Shown one piece after another: positions 8,308-15,938 of a stretch of DNA of 64,000 bases (its first letter is position 1; each line of letters starts with the position of its first letter). The translations under genes were made by a program, and so were the position numbers. This stretch comes from Candidatus Woesearchaeota archaeon (GTDB lineage: Archaea; Nanobdellota; Nanobdellia; Woesearchaeales; GW2011-AR15). The notes under the pieces are model-generated. The model had not been told where the DNA came from. It did no database searches and saw only the letters and a list, made by a program, of their open reading frames with translations. The stretch is from contig JAFGJW010000012.1 in the NCBI GenBank assembly GCA_016928835.1, positions 1-64,000 on the forward strand, written 5' to 3'.

Positions 8308-8790
8308 TTACCTCTTATACCCAAATTTTCTGAGCAGGCCTTTCCGCCACTGGATTTTATCCTCACTTTCTATGCCTTTTGGCGGCTCTCCATCAATCAC
8401 ACCAAGAATCCCTCTGCCAAGTTTGCTCTCAGCTACTACAACTTGCAAATTGTTTGCAGTTGCACAGAATATCCTGCAGACTTCCTGAACATTTTTTACA
8501 GCATTCAAAACATTTATTGGATATGCTCCTTTCATGAAAATAATAAAAGAATGGCCGCATGCAATCTTTTCAGCATTTTTCTTAGCAAGCCCTATCATTT
8601 CCTCATCTGTTCCGTCATATCTGATTAGGCGGTCCCCAGATGCCTCACAAAAGGCTAATCCAAACTTTATGCCCGGCACGGAACTAACCATTGTTTCATA
8701 CAAATCCTCAACTGTTTTAATAAAATGACTCTGGCCAAGAATTAGGTTAACTTCAGCTGGCTTTTCAATATCAACTATCTCGGTTTTCAT
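8308..8790 (-). CDS. Adenosine-specific kinase family protein
   Basis: Protein of 160 residues matching the small family named adenosine specific kinase (PF04008), widespread in archaea. Recognisable stretches are [52 protein letters not shown], and [17 protein letters not shown] near the C terminus. The family binds nucleotides and is proposed to phosphorylate adenosine; the physiological role is poorly known. Length is complete. It is the only gene in its transcription unit, with a GGGGTGAG ribosome site before the ATG. Confidence 0.85.
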   Translation of the reverse strand: MKTEIVDIEKPAEVNLILGQSHFIKTVEDLYETMVSSVPGIKFGLAFCEASGDRLIRYDGTDEEMIGLAKKNAEKIACGHSFIIFMKGAYPINVLNAVKNVQEVCRIFCATANNLQVVVAESKLGRGILGVIDGEPPKGIESEDKIQWRKGLLRKFGYKR

Positions 8791-8845
8791 ATACTCACCC
8801 CAACTAAAAGAAAATTAACTTGGATTTATAATAATTTTGCTGATC

Positions 8846-9280
8846 CTACCTATATTCAGGTTTTAGTATGGTTGTTCCATCATCCTCAGTTATAAATGCT
8901 TCTTTATTGAAAGTAGTCTCAAACTCATAGAACTTTCTCGCAAAAGCGACTCCAAACGATTCTTTTAGTATTTTGTCGAACTCGTCAATCTTGTCCTTTT
9001 TCTCTTGCGTGTGTTTGAGATATTCAAAGTTCAAAACCAAAAAGAGCGTCTTTTGAATCTTTGTATACTTATCAAGCTTGCTGACTTTGTTTGAGATTTT
9101 TATCAGCTTCTCTATGGTCTTAGAATCATAACCATACTCAAGTTTCCTTGGAACAACTGACATTACCACTTCCATTCCTTCTTCAAGTTTTCCTTCTTTG
9201 ATAATTGAGCTTGGCATTCTTACGCAGAGAGAATTGCCCTGTTTTACTATTTTATTTACAAAATGCACTTCTTTGTTCAT
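8846..9280 (-). CDS. AbrB/SpoVT-type DNA-binding protein with long C-terminal helix region
   Basis: Protein of 144 residues. Residues about 8-45 (KIVKQGNSLCVRMPSSIIKE, then EGMEVVM) are a swapped-hairpin AbrB/MazE-type DNA-binding fold. Residues 55-144 are a helical, charged region of unknown family. No PIN or MazF toxin gene follows, so it looks like a stand-alone regulator rather than an antitoxin. A perfect palindrome with TAATTACA arms lies immediately before the start codon and is the obvious candidate operator for autoregulation. It is transcribed divergently from the GTCTCA-array gene at 9542. Confidence 0.7.
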   Translation of the reverse strand: MNKEVHFVNKIVKQGNSLCVRMPSSIIKEGKLEEGMEVVMSVVPRKLEYGYDSKTIEKLIKISNKVSKLDKYTKIQKTLFLVLNFEYLKHTQEKKDKIDEFDKILKESFGVAFARKFYEFETTFNKEAFITEDDGTTILKPEYR

Positions 9281-9281
9281 A

Positions 9282-9298
9282 TAATTACATTGTAATTA
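9282..9298. promoter_or_regulatory. 17-bp palindromic operator candidate
   Basis: Perfect inverted repeat with 8-bp arms (TAATTACA and TGTAATTA) around one base. It starts 2 bp from the ATG of the AbrB-like gene and lies about where transcription of that gene would begin (TATATATTG-like box at about 9300-9312 on the minus strand). It is well placed for repression by the AbrB-like protein itself. Confidence 0.55.
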
Positions 9299-9353
9299 CA
9301 TACAATATATAAACCTTTTTATTTGTAGTTGGTTTTCCACATGCTGTGTTTTT

Positions 9354-9505
9354 GTCTCAATTTTGTCTCATTTTGTAAAAAATTTGTCTCATTCTCGTCT
9401 CAATATGAATATTTAAGACACCCCCTTTCTTCCTCTGGAAATTAAGGGATTATCCCGTCTCAATCTTGTCTCAAAATAATCTGAGACAGTCTCAATTTTG
9501 TCTCA
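9354..9505 (+). repeat. Phased GTCTCA repeat array
   Basis: Eight direct GTCTCA hexamers start at 9354, 9365, 9386, 9397, 9457, 9468, 9489 and 9500; one inverted copy is at 9482-9487. They form four pairs, each with an 11-bp start-to-start step (consensus GTCTCAATYTTGTCTCA). Pairs repeat at 32 bp on each side of a 54-bp central gap. All steps are near whole turns of B-DNA. The array sits between the divergent AbrB-like gene and the coiled-coil/HTH gene at 9542, directly upstream of the latter's TATA box (about 9511-9518). Confidence 0.9.
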
Positions 9506-9541
9506 GTAAAATATATAAATGCTAGTAAAATACAATAAAAT

Positions 9542-10027
9542 ATGGGGGGTGAAATTGAAGAATTAAAAAGTAATCTTAAAGAGAGCTTTCTAAAGATAAA
9601 AGAGGATATTGCCATACTGAACCAAGAAATCTATAACCTAAAAAGAGATTATGAAAAGGTATTGGAACAAAATATTTCTCTACGGAATGGATTGAAACTA
9701 GACAAAGAAACAGTAAGGAATATTGTGAGAGAGACAGTAAACGATTTGACTAAAAAAAGTGATTTTAATGAGCGATTGATAAGAAAAATAAAGAGAAATA
9801 AACGTATCATAATAAAAAATAGAATTCTTGAATTAGCTGATGAAAAAAAATATTCTCTTCCAGAAATGAAAGATGTCATCGTTGACCATGAGAAGCTGTG
9901 TTCAAAAGCAACTTTCTATAGGTATGCTGATAAACTAACGCAAGAAAATATGCTTAGTATCTTGAGAATTCAAGAAAAAGAGATAGTGGCAAAGATTTAC
10001 TCATCTTCAAATCCGAATTCCATATAG
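9542..10027 (+). CDS. Coiled-coil protein with C-terminal HTH-like region
   Basis: Protein of 161 residues, unrecognised. Residues about 4-60 are heptad-like and should form a coiled coil. Residues 95-145 (RIIIKNRILELADEKKYSLP, then LCSKATFYRYADKLTQE) read as a winged-helix or HTH domain in which SKATFYRYADKL would be the recognition helix. It would therefore be a dimeric DNA-binding protein. The gene is leaderless (TATA about 25-30 nt before the ATG) and sits behind the GTCTCA array, which is probably its own operator. Its 3' end overlaps the convergent gene by 31 nt. Confidence 0.65.
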   Translation: MGGEIEELKSNLKESFLKIKEDIAILNQEIYNLKRDYEKVLEQNISLRNGLKLDKETVRNIVRETVNDLTKKSDFNERLIRKIKRNKRIIIKNRILELADEKKYSLPEMKDVIVDHEKLCSKATFYRYADKLTQENMLSILRIQEKEIVAKIYSSSNPNSI

Positions 10028-10557
10028 ATCCTTCCAAGCATATGGTCTGAAACTAGTTTTTTTGTCTGTTTTGAAGAATTGTAATAATATGTATTGTAAT
10101 ATATCTCTTCAGCAAATTCCCTCAACCCAAGTTTTTCTTCTAATTGTATAACTATCTGGTTCTCATATTTTTGCAGCTTGTGGTGCAGGATAATATCAAC
10201 ATCAACAGGCTCGTCATACTTGACAAATACATAATTATCCAGGTGTGCAACATTGAAGAACCATTTTTCTACTCCTTCCTCCTTAAATATCCTCCTCAGC
10301 TCAACGTTAATAATAGGCCTGGATACATATCCTTTACTATCAGGTGCCTTTTTTAGCTGCTCAATAAGATTAAGGACGTCTGTTTTGCTATTGACTGAGA
10401 ACTCCCTTACCAGGTCAGCATTATCTTTCTTAATTGAGGTCTCATAAACACTCCATAGGTTGTTCTCAAGTCTTGCTTCAATCTTCCTTTTTTCTCCCTT
10501 CAGCTGCTTTTCAATTATTATTAAATCATCAGAATTGACTACTGTTTTCCATCTCAT
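9997..10557 (-). CDS. Unrecognised conserved-looking archaeal protein
   Basis: Protein of 186 residues, soluble, with no family I can name. It alternates charged helices and strands; IIEKQLKGEKRKIEARLENN at the N terminus could be a coiled coil. A Tyr/Asn-rich stretch (YYNTYYYNSS) lies near residue 155, followed by a short C-terminal helix. Its C-terminal codons overlap the convergent coiled-coil/HTH gene. It starts about 80 bp from the divergent membrane-protein gene. Confidence 0.6.
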   Translation of the reverse strand: MRWKTVVNSDDLIIIEKQLKGEKRKIEARLENNLWSVYETSIKKDNADLVREFSVNSKTDVLNLIEQLKKAPDSKGYVSRPIINVELRRIFKEEGVEKWFFNVAHLDNYVFVKYDEPVDVDIILHHKLQKYENQIVIQLEEKLGLREFAEEIYYNTYYYNSSKQTKKLVSDHMLGRIYMEFGFEDE

Positions 10558-10636
10558 GCGTATTATAAAAATAAATTTTGTTTAAATTGTTTTCGAAATC
10601 TATTTAGAAAAATTTATATAAGACGCATTATTAAAA

Positions 10637-11515
10637 ATGGGTATGGTTATTGGATTTTCTACATTTAATTCAACTCCTTTTAGAATTCCTTCTAATGTAA
10701 GCATCAACTCAACCAAGGAATATCTTACAACTCTGCCTAGCTCAGCTTTCAGCGGGGATGTCGCTTCCATTATTATTATACTGCTTGTTGGTTTTATACT
10801 GCTTATCCTTATAAATCAACTATCTGGGTTATTTATTGCCATATTAAAGAAAACAATCCTATTCATTATAGTTGCATTAGTTGCCTATGATTTTCTGCCA
10901 AAATACATGACCTTCCTGAAACAAGAAGGCTACTCTTTCTCTGCTATTTTGGTAGGCATTGGTTCATTGGTTATTTGTGTTGGAGCACTCTATGTAGCTT
11001 CAAGAGGATTATTCAGAACAGCTAAAAAAAGAATAGAGGATATGAAGTTCAAAGTAGAGCACTATGGCAAAGCTAAGCTTGGTGAAGAAAGCAAAGCAGT
11101 TCATCCAGAGTATGAATCCCATACAACAAGCGTAAAAGATGCATTTTCAAAACATGCTATTCAAAGTGACAAATCCCTATTAACAGTATTGCTCTATTGT
11201 ATAGTGGCAGAATTTGGAGTCTTTTCTTCAAGGACCATCTCTGCGCCATCTGTAAAAGTCGGAGTTACATTCTTTGCTATATTTGTTGTTGCACTGTTAA
11301 TATTTATCAAAACCTATTATGCCGATTACAAAGTTGCGCTGACCTATCTTTCTGTTACTTTTGGGGGCGGTTTATTATTGGCAATAATCCTCGGACATTT
11401 CTGGGGGAATTATCCTCTAGTGGATTTATTATCAATAAACTTCTTTAAGACAGATTCATTGGTAGCATTAATTACAGGAATATCTGTTTCTATGTTTGCT
11501 GGCAGCAAGGGATAG
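10637..11515 (+). CDS. Multi-pass membrane protein
   Basis: Protein of 292 residues with about seven hydrophobic segments: roughly residues 45-65, 72-88, 98-118, 185-205, 210-228, 235-255 and 270-288. A basic, charged cytoplasmic loop of about 60 residues (RTAKKRIEDMKFKVEHYGKA onward) lies between the third and fourth. Family unknown. A TATA-like AATTTATATA at about 10610-10620 gives a near-leaderless mRNA. No neighbour suggests a function. Confidence 0.65.
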   Translation: MGMVIGFSTFNSTPFRIPSNVSINSTKEYLTTLPSSAFSGDVASIIIILLVGFILLILINQLSGLFIAILKKTILFIIVALVAYDFLPKYMTFLKQEGYSFSAILVGIGSLVICVGALYVASRGLFRTAKKRIEDMKFKVEHYGKAKLGEESKAVHPEYESHTTSVKDAFSKHAIQSDKSLLTVLLYCIVAEFGVFSSRTISAPSVKVGVTFFAIFVVALLIFIKTYYADYKVALTYLSVTFGGGLLLAIILGHFWGNYPLVDLLSINFFKTDSLVALITGISVSMFAGSKG

Positions 11516-11571
11516 TTTTTTATATTTAAGTGTATTTCTTGTGTACATCATGTGTATTTGAGGTGATATAG

Positions 11572-11823
11572 ATGATTACTGCAAGAATACAATTAGACGA
11601 GTATTCCAATAAAGTGCTTAATGTGATCAAGGCAAAATATGACCTAAAAGACAAATCTGAAGCAATAAACAAGTTCGTGGAGATATATGGAGATGATGTT
11701 GTAGAAAAAGAACCAAAGGAGGAGTATATAAAAAAGGTGCTTGAGATAATTGACGAAGACCGAAAGAAATATGGTCATAAGAAGATGTCTTTGGCTGAAT
11801 TAGATTCCTTATGTGGAGTATAA
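11572..11823 (+). CDS. DUF2683-like antitoxin
   Basis: Protein of 83 residues. The N terminus (ITARIQLDEYSNKVLNVIKA, then DLKDKSEAINKFVEIYG) matches the small ribbon-helix-helix-like DUF2683 proteins common in DPANN archaea. The acidic C-terminal half is typical of a toxin-wrapping antitoxin tail. It has a clear ribosome site (GGTGAT, four nt before the ATG) and is followed immediately by a RelE-like toxin gene, so the pair is a type II toxin-antitoxin module. The complex probably represses its own promoter. Confidence 0.75.
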   Translation: MITARIQLDEYSNKVLNVIKAKYDLKDKSEAINKFVEIYGDDVVEKEPKEEYIKKVLEIIDEDRKKYGHKKMSLAELDSLCGV

Positions 11824-11824
11824 T

Positions 11825-12100
11825 ATGTTTAACTTTAGACTCAGTGATAGATTGAAAGGAAAGATTAAAAAATTGAGAAACAGGGACCAAAAGAAAGTCG
11901 AGATAATTAACAAGAGGATAAGAGAGATATTAAACAACGATACTACAACAATAGACCGATATAAAAATCTCAAATATGATTTAAAGCATCTTAAGAGAGT
12001 CCATATTGACAAGCATTTTGTTCTTGTTTTTAGCGTTGAGAAAGAAAATAACCTAGTTAGATTTGTTGACTTTGACCATCATGATAATGTGTATAAGTGA
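11825..12100 (+). CDS. RelE/ParE-family toxin
   Basis: Protein of 91 residues from the ATG at 11825 (an in-frame GTG at 11813 would overlap the antitoxin). The pattern is RelE-like: N-terminal helices with FRLSDRLKGKIKKLRNRD, a central YDLKHLKRVHIDKHFVLVF strand pair, and a C-terminal FVDFDHHDNVYK. RelE toxins cut mRNA on the ribosome. GGAG lies 10 nt before the chosen start. It is downstream of the DUF2683-like antitoxin with no gap. Confidence 0.75.
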   Translation: MFNFRLSDRLKGKIKKLRNRDQKKVEIINKRIREILNNDTTTIDRYKNLKYDLKHLKRVHIDKHFVLVFSVEKENNLVRFVDFDHHDNVYK

Positions 12101-12193
12101 GTGATTTTATGTTTTAGGGGTAAAGTGTAGAACTACTAATTAGTGGTTAAAAATAGAAAGGTTTAAATATTCTTCTCATTTATACAACTCCAC

Positions 12194-13018
12194 ATGAACT
12201 TTAGTATAACTGATTATAATCTTGGAGAAATTGGGACTCTACTAAAATGGTGTTTTGCTTTTTCCTACAGGCAAATACATGATCTTAATTCAAGAAAATT
12301 AGTTGATATAATTCAGTCTGTTTTTAACATGTCAGAGAGCCATGCACAAAGAGTCAGTGCCTCACTTGCTTTCTTATGTCTTGATGAGGAAGGAAAGCCA
12401 CTCTGTCCTAATTGTTACTTAGACCCGTTTCAAGAATATAACGAAAAGGACCCACAATTTAAACGTACAGAGACATTCCATAAAGGTGTTAGAGACGGAA
12501 AATATGTTGGATGGGTTGGTCGATGTTTACATGTATATTCAGATTCTACTGAAGCACTAGATTTGGGAGCAGGTGCTGGAGCATATTTAATAGATTTGTT
12601 CAGAATGGGTTTCAAGCCGACAGGTGTTGAAAACTGTTCGGATCATTGTGATATTAGGCCAACTCACCCAGTTCAGGCACTGCAAAAGCTAGGAATGGTA
12701 AAATTTGAGACCACGAATGCCCAGGGATACGTAGCTTCTCAGCCATCTAGTAGGTATACCTTAATATCTGTACAAAAACCAAGTGGCATATTAACTCTTT
12801 TATGTGTTCCAAATGATGCTTCACAGGCATTCTTATCTGACATACATCGGATTCTAACACCAGGAGGTGTATTTGAGTTGGTTCTTTTTGGGGGTAACCT
12901 TGAATATACTGTAAAATTAACTAAACAAAATATTAGTAAGCGGGGATCTTTTCAATTAATCCATGAAGGAGTTAGACATGGGACCGAGCTTCATGAGTTA
13001 ATATATCGTCCAATATAA
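12194..13018 (+). CDS. SAM-dependent methyltransferase-like protein
   Basis: Protein of 274 residues. Residues 122-131 (LDLGAGAGAY) are motif I of class I methyltransferases, followed by GVE at the end of strand 2, and ILTPGGVFELVLFGG matches the post-motif III region. The first 110 residues are a helical domain containing CPNC at about 71-74, possibly a metal site. Which substrate is methylated cannot be seen. The gene has its own promoter (GAAAGGTTTAAATA at about 12156-12169) and is apparently leaderless. Confidence 0.7.
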   Translation: MNFSITDYNLGEIGTLLKWCFAFSYRQIHDLNSRKLVDIIQSVFNMSESHAQRVSASLAFLCLDEEGKPLCPNCYLDPFQEYNEKDPQFKRTETFHKGVRDGKYVGWVGRCLHVYSDSTEALDLGAGAGAYLIDLFRMGFKPTGVENCSDHCDIRPTHPVQALQKLGMVKFETTNAQGYVASQPSSRYTLISVQKPSGILTLLCVPNDASQAFLSDIHRILTPGGVFELVLFGGNLEYTVKLTKQNISKRGSFQLIHEGVRHGTELHELIYRPI

Positions 13019-13055
13019 TAAACCTTTTTATACCTCCTCTTCCTTCTTTACAATT

Positions 13056-14156
13056 ATGTCAGACCAGGCAATAAGAGATAGAATAAAAGAATTTGAGGAA
13101 GAGCTGAAAAATACTAAGTATAATAAGAGAACACAGCACCATATCGGGTTGGTAAAGGCTAAGATAGCTACCTTAAAAGAAAAAATAGAGCAAAGAAAAA
13201 AAGGCAAAGGGAAAACAACAGGCTACTCTGTCAAGAGAACAGGTGATGCAACTGCTGTTCTTGTTGGGTTTCCCAGCGTAGGCAAGTCAACCCTATTAAA
13301 TAAAATAACAAATGCAGACAGCAAAGTCGGAGAATATGATTTCACAACACTTACAGTGATTCCAGGATTGCTTGAGTACAACCATGCAAAAATCCAGATT
13401 CTGGATGTTCCGGGCATCATTCAGGGAGCTGCTGACGGCTCTGGCAGGGGAAAAGAAGTGTTGGCAGCAGTAAGGTCAGCTGACATTATTATCATTCTTT
13501 TAGACATCAATCAATTACACCACTTAAAAATCATCGAGAAAGAGCTTTATGAAGCTGGCATCAGGCTAAACCAAAAAAAACCTGATATTAGAATCAGAAA
13601 AAAATCTAAAGACGGAATAAGGATAGGAGCAACAGTAAAGCTTGATATCGAGGAAGAGACAATAAAAGCAATACTCCAAGAGTTTAGAATTACTAATGCA
13701 GATGTGCTGATTAGAAGTGAGATAAATGAAGACCAACTGATTGATGCTATTGAGACAAACAGGATATATATACCGGGAATTATAGTAATAAATAAATCTG
13801 ATACTGCAACTATAGAAGATATAAAAAAGGTTGAGCAGCAATATAAAGATGCTCTGGTTATATCAGCAAAAAATGAAGACAACCTAGATAAATTAACGCA
13901 AACAATATTTGAGAAACTAGAGCTTATAAGAATATATCTCAAAAAACCAGGAAAAGAGGCGGATTTAAAAGAACCTTTGGTTCTTAGACATAATTCCTCT
14001 TTGAGGGACTTATGTGAAAAGATCCACAGGGATTTTGTTACAAAGTTCAAGTTTGCTCGTGTCTGGGGAGCAACAGCAAAATACAATGGGCAGATGATAA
14101 GCCGGCTTGACAAAGAACTTCATGATAGAGATATTGTTGAATTACATATGAGATAA
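13056..14156 (+). CDS. DRG-family GTPase with TGS domain
   Basis: Protein of 366 residues of the archaeal/eukaryotic DRG (Rbg) subgroup of Obg GTPases. Residues 1-60 form the helical N-terminal region. Walker A is GFPSVGKST at 71-79, switch/G3 DVPG at 117-120, NKSD (G4) near 248 and SAKN (G5) near 269. An S5D2L-type insertion follows G3. The last 80 residues form a TGS domain. DRG proteins act at the ribosome during translation. It is complete and monocistronic, with its own TATA-like box before the ATG. Confidence 0.92.
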   Translation: MSDQAIRDRIKEFEEELKNTKYNKRTQHHIGLVKAKIATLKEKIEQRKKGKGKTTGYSVKRTGDATAVLVGFPSVGKSTLLNKITNADSKVGEYDFTTLTVIPGLLEYNHAKIQILDVPGIIQGAADGSGRGKEVLAAVRSADIIIILLDINQLHHLKIIEKELYEAGIRLNQKKPDIRIRKKSKDGIRIGATVKLDIEEETIKAILQEFRITNADVLIRSEINEDQLIDAIETNRIYIPGIIVINKSDTATIEDIKKVEQQYKDALVISAKNEDNLDKLTQTIFEKLELIRIYLKKPGKEADLKEPLVLRHNSSLRDLCEKIHRDFVTKFKFARVWGATAKYNGQMISRLDKELHDRDIVELHMR

Positions 14157-14192
14157 TTCCAAAAGAAACCTTTATATAGCTCTTAGGATTAA

Positions 14193-14423
14193 ATGCTAAA
14201 AGGGGTGATAAAAATCGCAAGGATTAAAACGCATATTCTCGAGAAAGTTATCGGCGGTATAATGGTAATATTTGCAGTTGCTGCAGTCTATATCTTTATA
14301 AAATCTTTGAGTGCAGGGTTAATGCTAAAGGATATTGCGACTCTGGAATTATTACTCATACTAGTGCTGGCCATTTTGGCGCAGACAGTAGTGCTACTAA
14401 GAATATATGAGCAGCATCTTTGA
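14193..14423 (+). CDS. Small two-TM membrane protein, start codon unclear
   Basis: Up to 76 residues with two hydrophobic helices (about 20-40 and 48-68). Family unknown. The listed ATG at 14193 lies only about 20 nt after a TATA box (TTTATATA, 14171-14178) and so may fall upstream of the transcript start. A strong ribosome site GGGGTGAT (14202-14209) instead sits exactly four nt before an in-frame ATC at 14214, the same spacing as at 11572 and 38232. Initiation at ATC, or at the GTG at 14205, is therefore possible. It ends 2 nt before the epimerase gene and is likely co-transcribed with it. Confidence 0.6.
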   Translation: MLKGVIKIARIKTHILEKVIGGIMVIFAVAAVYIFIKSLSAGLMLKDIATLELLLILVLAILAQTVVLLRIYEQHL

Positions 14424-14425
14424 AA

Positions 14426-15343
14426 ATGAAAATACTGGTGACAGGGGGAGCGGGCTTTATTGGCTCGAACTTAGTTGATGCATTGATTGAAGAAGGCCAT
14501 GAAGTAGTAATCGTTGATAACCTTTCTACAGGAAAAAAGAGAAATATTAACAAAAAGGCAAAATTCTACAGGTTTGACATTCGGGATAAAAAATTAGAGA
14601 GGATTTTCAAAAAAGAGAAATTTGATATTGTGAATCATCATGCAGCTCAGATAGACGTTCGGCATTCTGTTTCAGACCCATTATTTGATGCAGAAATTAA
14701 TATCCTCGGAGCAGTAAATCTTCTGCAGAATTGCATTAATTTTAAGATACAAAAATTCATCAATGTCTCTTCTGGTGGAGTAATCTATGGTGATAATCCA
14801 GAGCTGCCTGCAAAAGAGAATGCTGAAAAAGGACCGCTTTCTCCATATGGTGTTTCTAAGCTGACTATTGAATATTATTTGCAGTTCTATAATAAGATTC
14901 ACGGTCTCAAGTATACCACTCTCCGCTATTCCAATGTCTACGGTCTTCGGCAAGATCCAAAAGGAGAGGCGGGTGTTGTTGCTATATTCTCCAACCTGAT
15001 GCTTCACAACAAGCAGCCTACAATATACGGAGACGGCAAGCAGACACGTGACTATGTCTTTGTTAAAGACGTCGTGAATGCAAATCTTCTGGCAATGCAG
15101 GACGGTGACAATAATGCCTTTAATATCGGAACTGGCAAAGAGACTAATGTAAATGAATTATTTGCATCAATGAAAAAAATAATAGGTTATACAGGAGAAG
15201 CAAGATACGCAGATGCACGAGCAGGTGAATTGCAGAGAAGCTGTCTTAATATAGCAAAAGCAAAGAAACTTTTAAAGTGGGAGCCAATGTTTACCCTAGA
15301 GCAAGGTTTAAAAGAGACGATTGAGTGGGTCAAGGGTTGTTGA
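14426..15343 (+). CDS. NAD-dependent epimerase (UDP-glucose 4-epimerase-like)
   Basis: Extended SDR of 305 residues. N-terminal VTGGAGFIGSNLVDAL binds NAD, followed by VDNLSTG at the end of strand 2. The catalytic Ser region is VSSGGVIYG and the Tyr/Lys pair is YGVSK. RYSNVYGLRQDP and YGDGKQTRDYVFVKDVV are typical of archaeal UDP-glucose/UDP-GlcNAc 4-epimerases. It would supply UDP-galactose-type sugars for glycans. Start taken at the ATG 2 nt after the membrane-protein stop. A toxin-antitoxin pair follows immediately, and a second copy of its last codons is found beyond that pair. Confidence 0.85.
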   Translation: MKILVTGGAGFIGSNLVDALIEEGHEVVIVDNLSTGKKRNINKKAKFYRFDIRDKKLERIFKKEKFDIVNHHAAQIDVRHSVSDPLFDAEINILGAVNLLQNCINFKIQKFINVSSGGVIYGDNPELPAKENAEKGPLSPYGVSKLTIEYYLQFYNKIHGLKYTTLRYSNVYGLRQDPKGEAGVVAIFSNLMLHNKQPTIYGDGKQTRDYVFVKDVVNANLLAMQDGDNNAFNIGTGKETNVNELFASMKKIIGYTGEARYADARAGELQRSCLNIAKAKKLLKWEPMFTLEQGLKETIEWVKGC

Positions 15344-15351
15344 TTCTCTAA

Positions 15352-15612
15352 TTACTCGTAAGCCTTAGATCTCTTATCTATCTTTACAATCCCAACTACG
15401 TTCTGAGAATAATCTACTTCATAAAGGATTCTATAATCTCCAGCCCGTATCCTATATAGTTTTATCTTATAGCCCTCTACAGATTTGGAATCGTGCCCAA
15501 TCGGCTCTTTTTTCAAACTTTTCACTTTATCAATGATTCTATCTGCGAGGGTTTTGTCACAAGATTTTAGAAATTTTAGCGCCTTTTTGGAATACTCGAC
15601 ATCAAACATCAA
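15352..15612 (-). CDS. RelE-family toxin
   Basis: Protein of 86 residues with the RelE/ParE pattern: YSKKALKFLKSCDKTLADRI at the N terminus, then EGYKIKLYRIRAGDYRILYE and a C-terminal basic strand ending VKIDKRSKAYE. Arg and Tyr residues of the GDYRILYEV strand match catalytic positions of RelE mRNA endonucleases. It overlaps the upstream antitoxin gene by 11 nt. The pair is inserted, on the opposite strand, between the epimerase stop and a duplicated fragment of the epimerase 3' end. Confidence 0.85.
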   Translation of the reverse strand: MMFDVEYSKKALKFLKSCDKTLADRIIDKVKSLKKEPIGHDSKSVEGYKIKLYRIRAGDYRILYEVDYSQNVVGIVKIDKRSKAYE

Positions 15613-15805
15613 GTTCCCTCAGTACGTCCGCCTCTTTAACTAGTTTCCCTGATCTTTTTTGTTCCCTATACTCAAGTAAATCTTCATAATCCTCTTCAGT
15701 CATGATTGTATCTGCGTCGACCATGTGGTTTTTAATATATTCAACATCCTTTCTTAAGGAATTGATCTCGTTCTGTATTTTATCGTATGGAATTGCTTCG
15801 CTCAT
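15602..15805 (-). CDS. RelB-like antitoxin
   Basis: Protein of 67 residues, acidic and helical: a N-terminal amphipathic helix (EINSLRKDVEYIKNH), the stretch TIMTEEDYEDLLEYREQK, and a C-terminal KLVKEADVLRELDV. This is the usual composition of short archaeal RelB-type antitoxins paired with RelE toxins. It overlaps the toxin gene by 11 nt, so translation is coupled. Probable autorepressor. Confidence 0.8.
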   Translation of the reverse strand: MSEAIPYDKIQNEINSLRKDVEYIKNHMVDADTIMTEEDYEDLLEYREQKRSGKLVKEADVLRELDV

Positions 15806-15842
15806 AATTTTATTGTAAAAACTTTCTATTATTTAAATTTTA

Positions 15843-15887
15843 GGGCAGAGAATGAAAGAGACAATTGAGTGGATCAAGGGTTGTTAA
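15843..15887 (+). pseudogene. Duplicated 3' end of the epimerase gene
   Basis: Translating this stretch gives GQRMKETIEWIKGC followed by a stop, matching the epimerase C terminus QGLKETIEWVKGC. At DNA level 15855-15887 and 15311-15343 agree at 30 of 33 positions. The toxin-antitoxin pair lies exactly between the two copies. It looks like a leftover of the original gene end after the module arrived with, or duplicated, the 3' end. Confidence 0.8.
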
Positions 15888-15938
15888 GCTGCTTTTTGGA
15901 AAAGAAGATTTTTCTTTTCTCTTCTTCCTCTCTTTCTT

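Noticed and set aside
9354-9505. CRISPR array
   Set aside because: The repeats are six-base motifs with 5-bp and longer gaps, not 25-40-bp repeats with unique spacers, and no cas genes are near.
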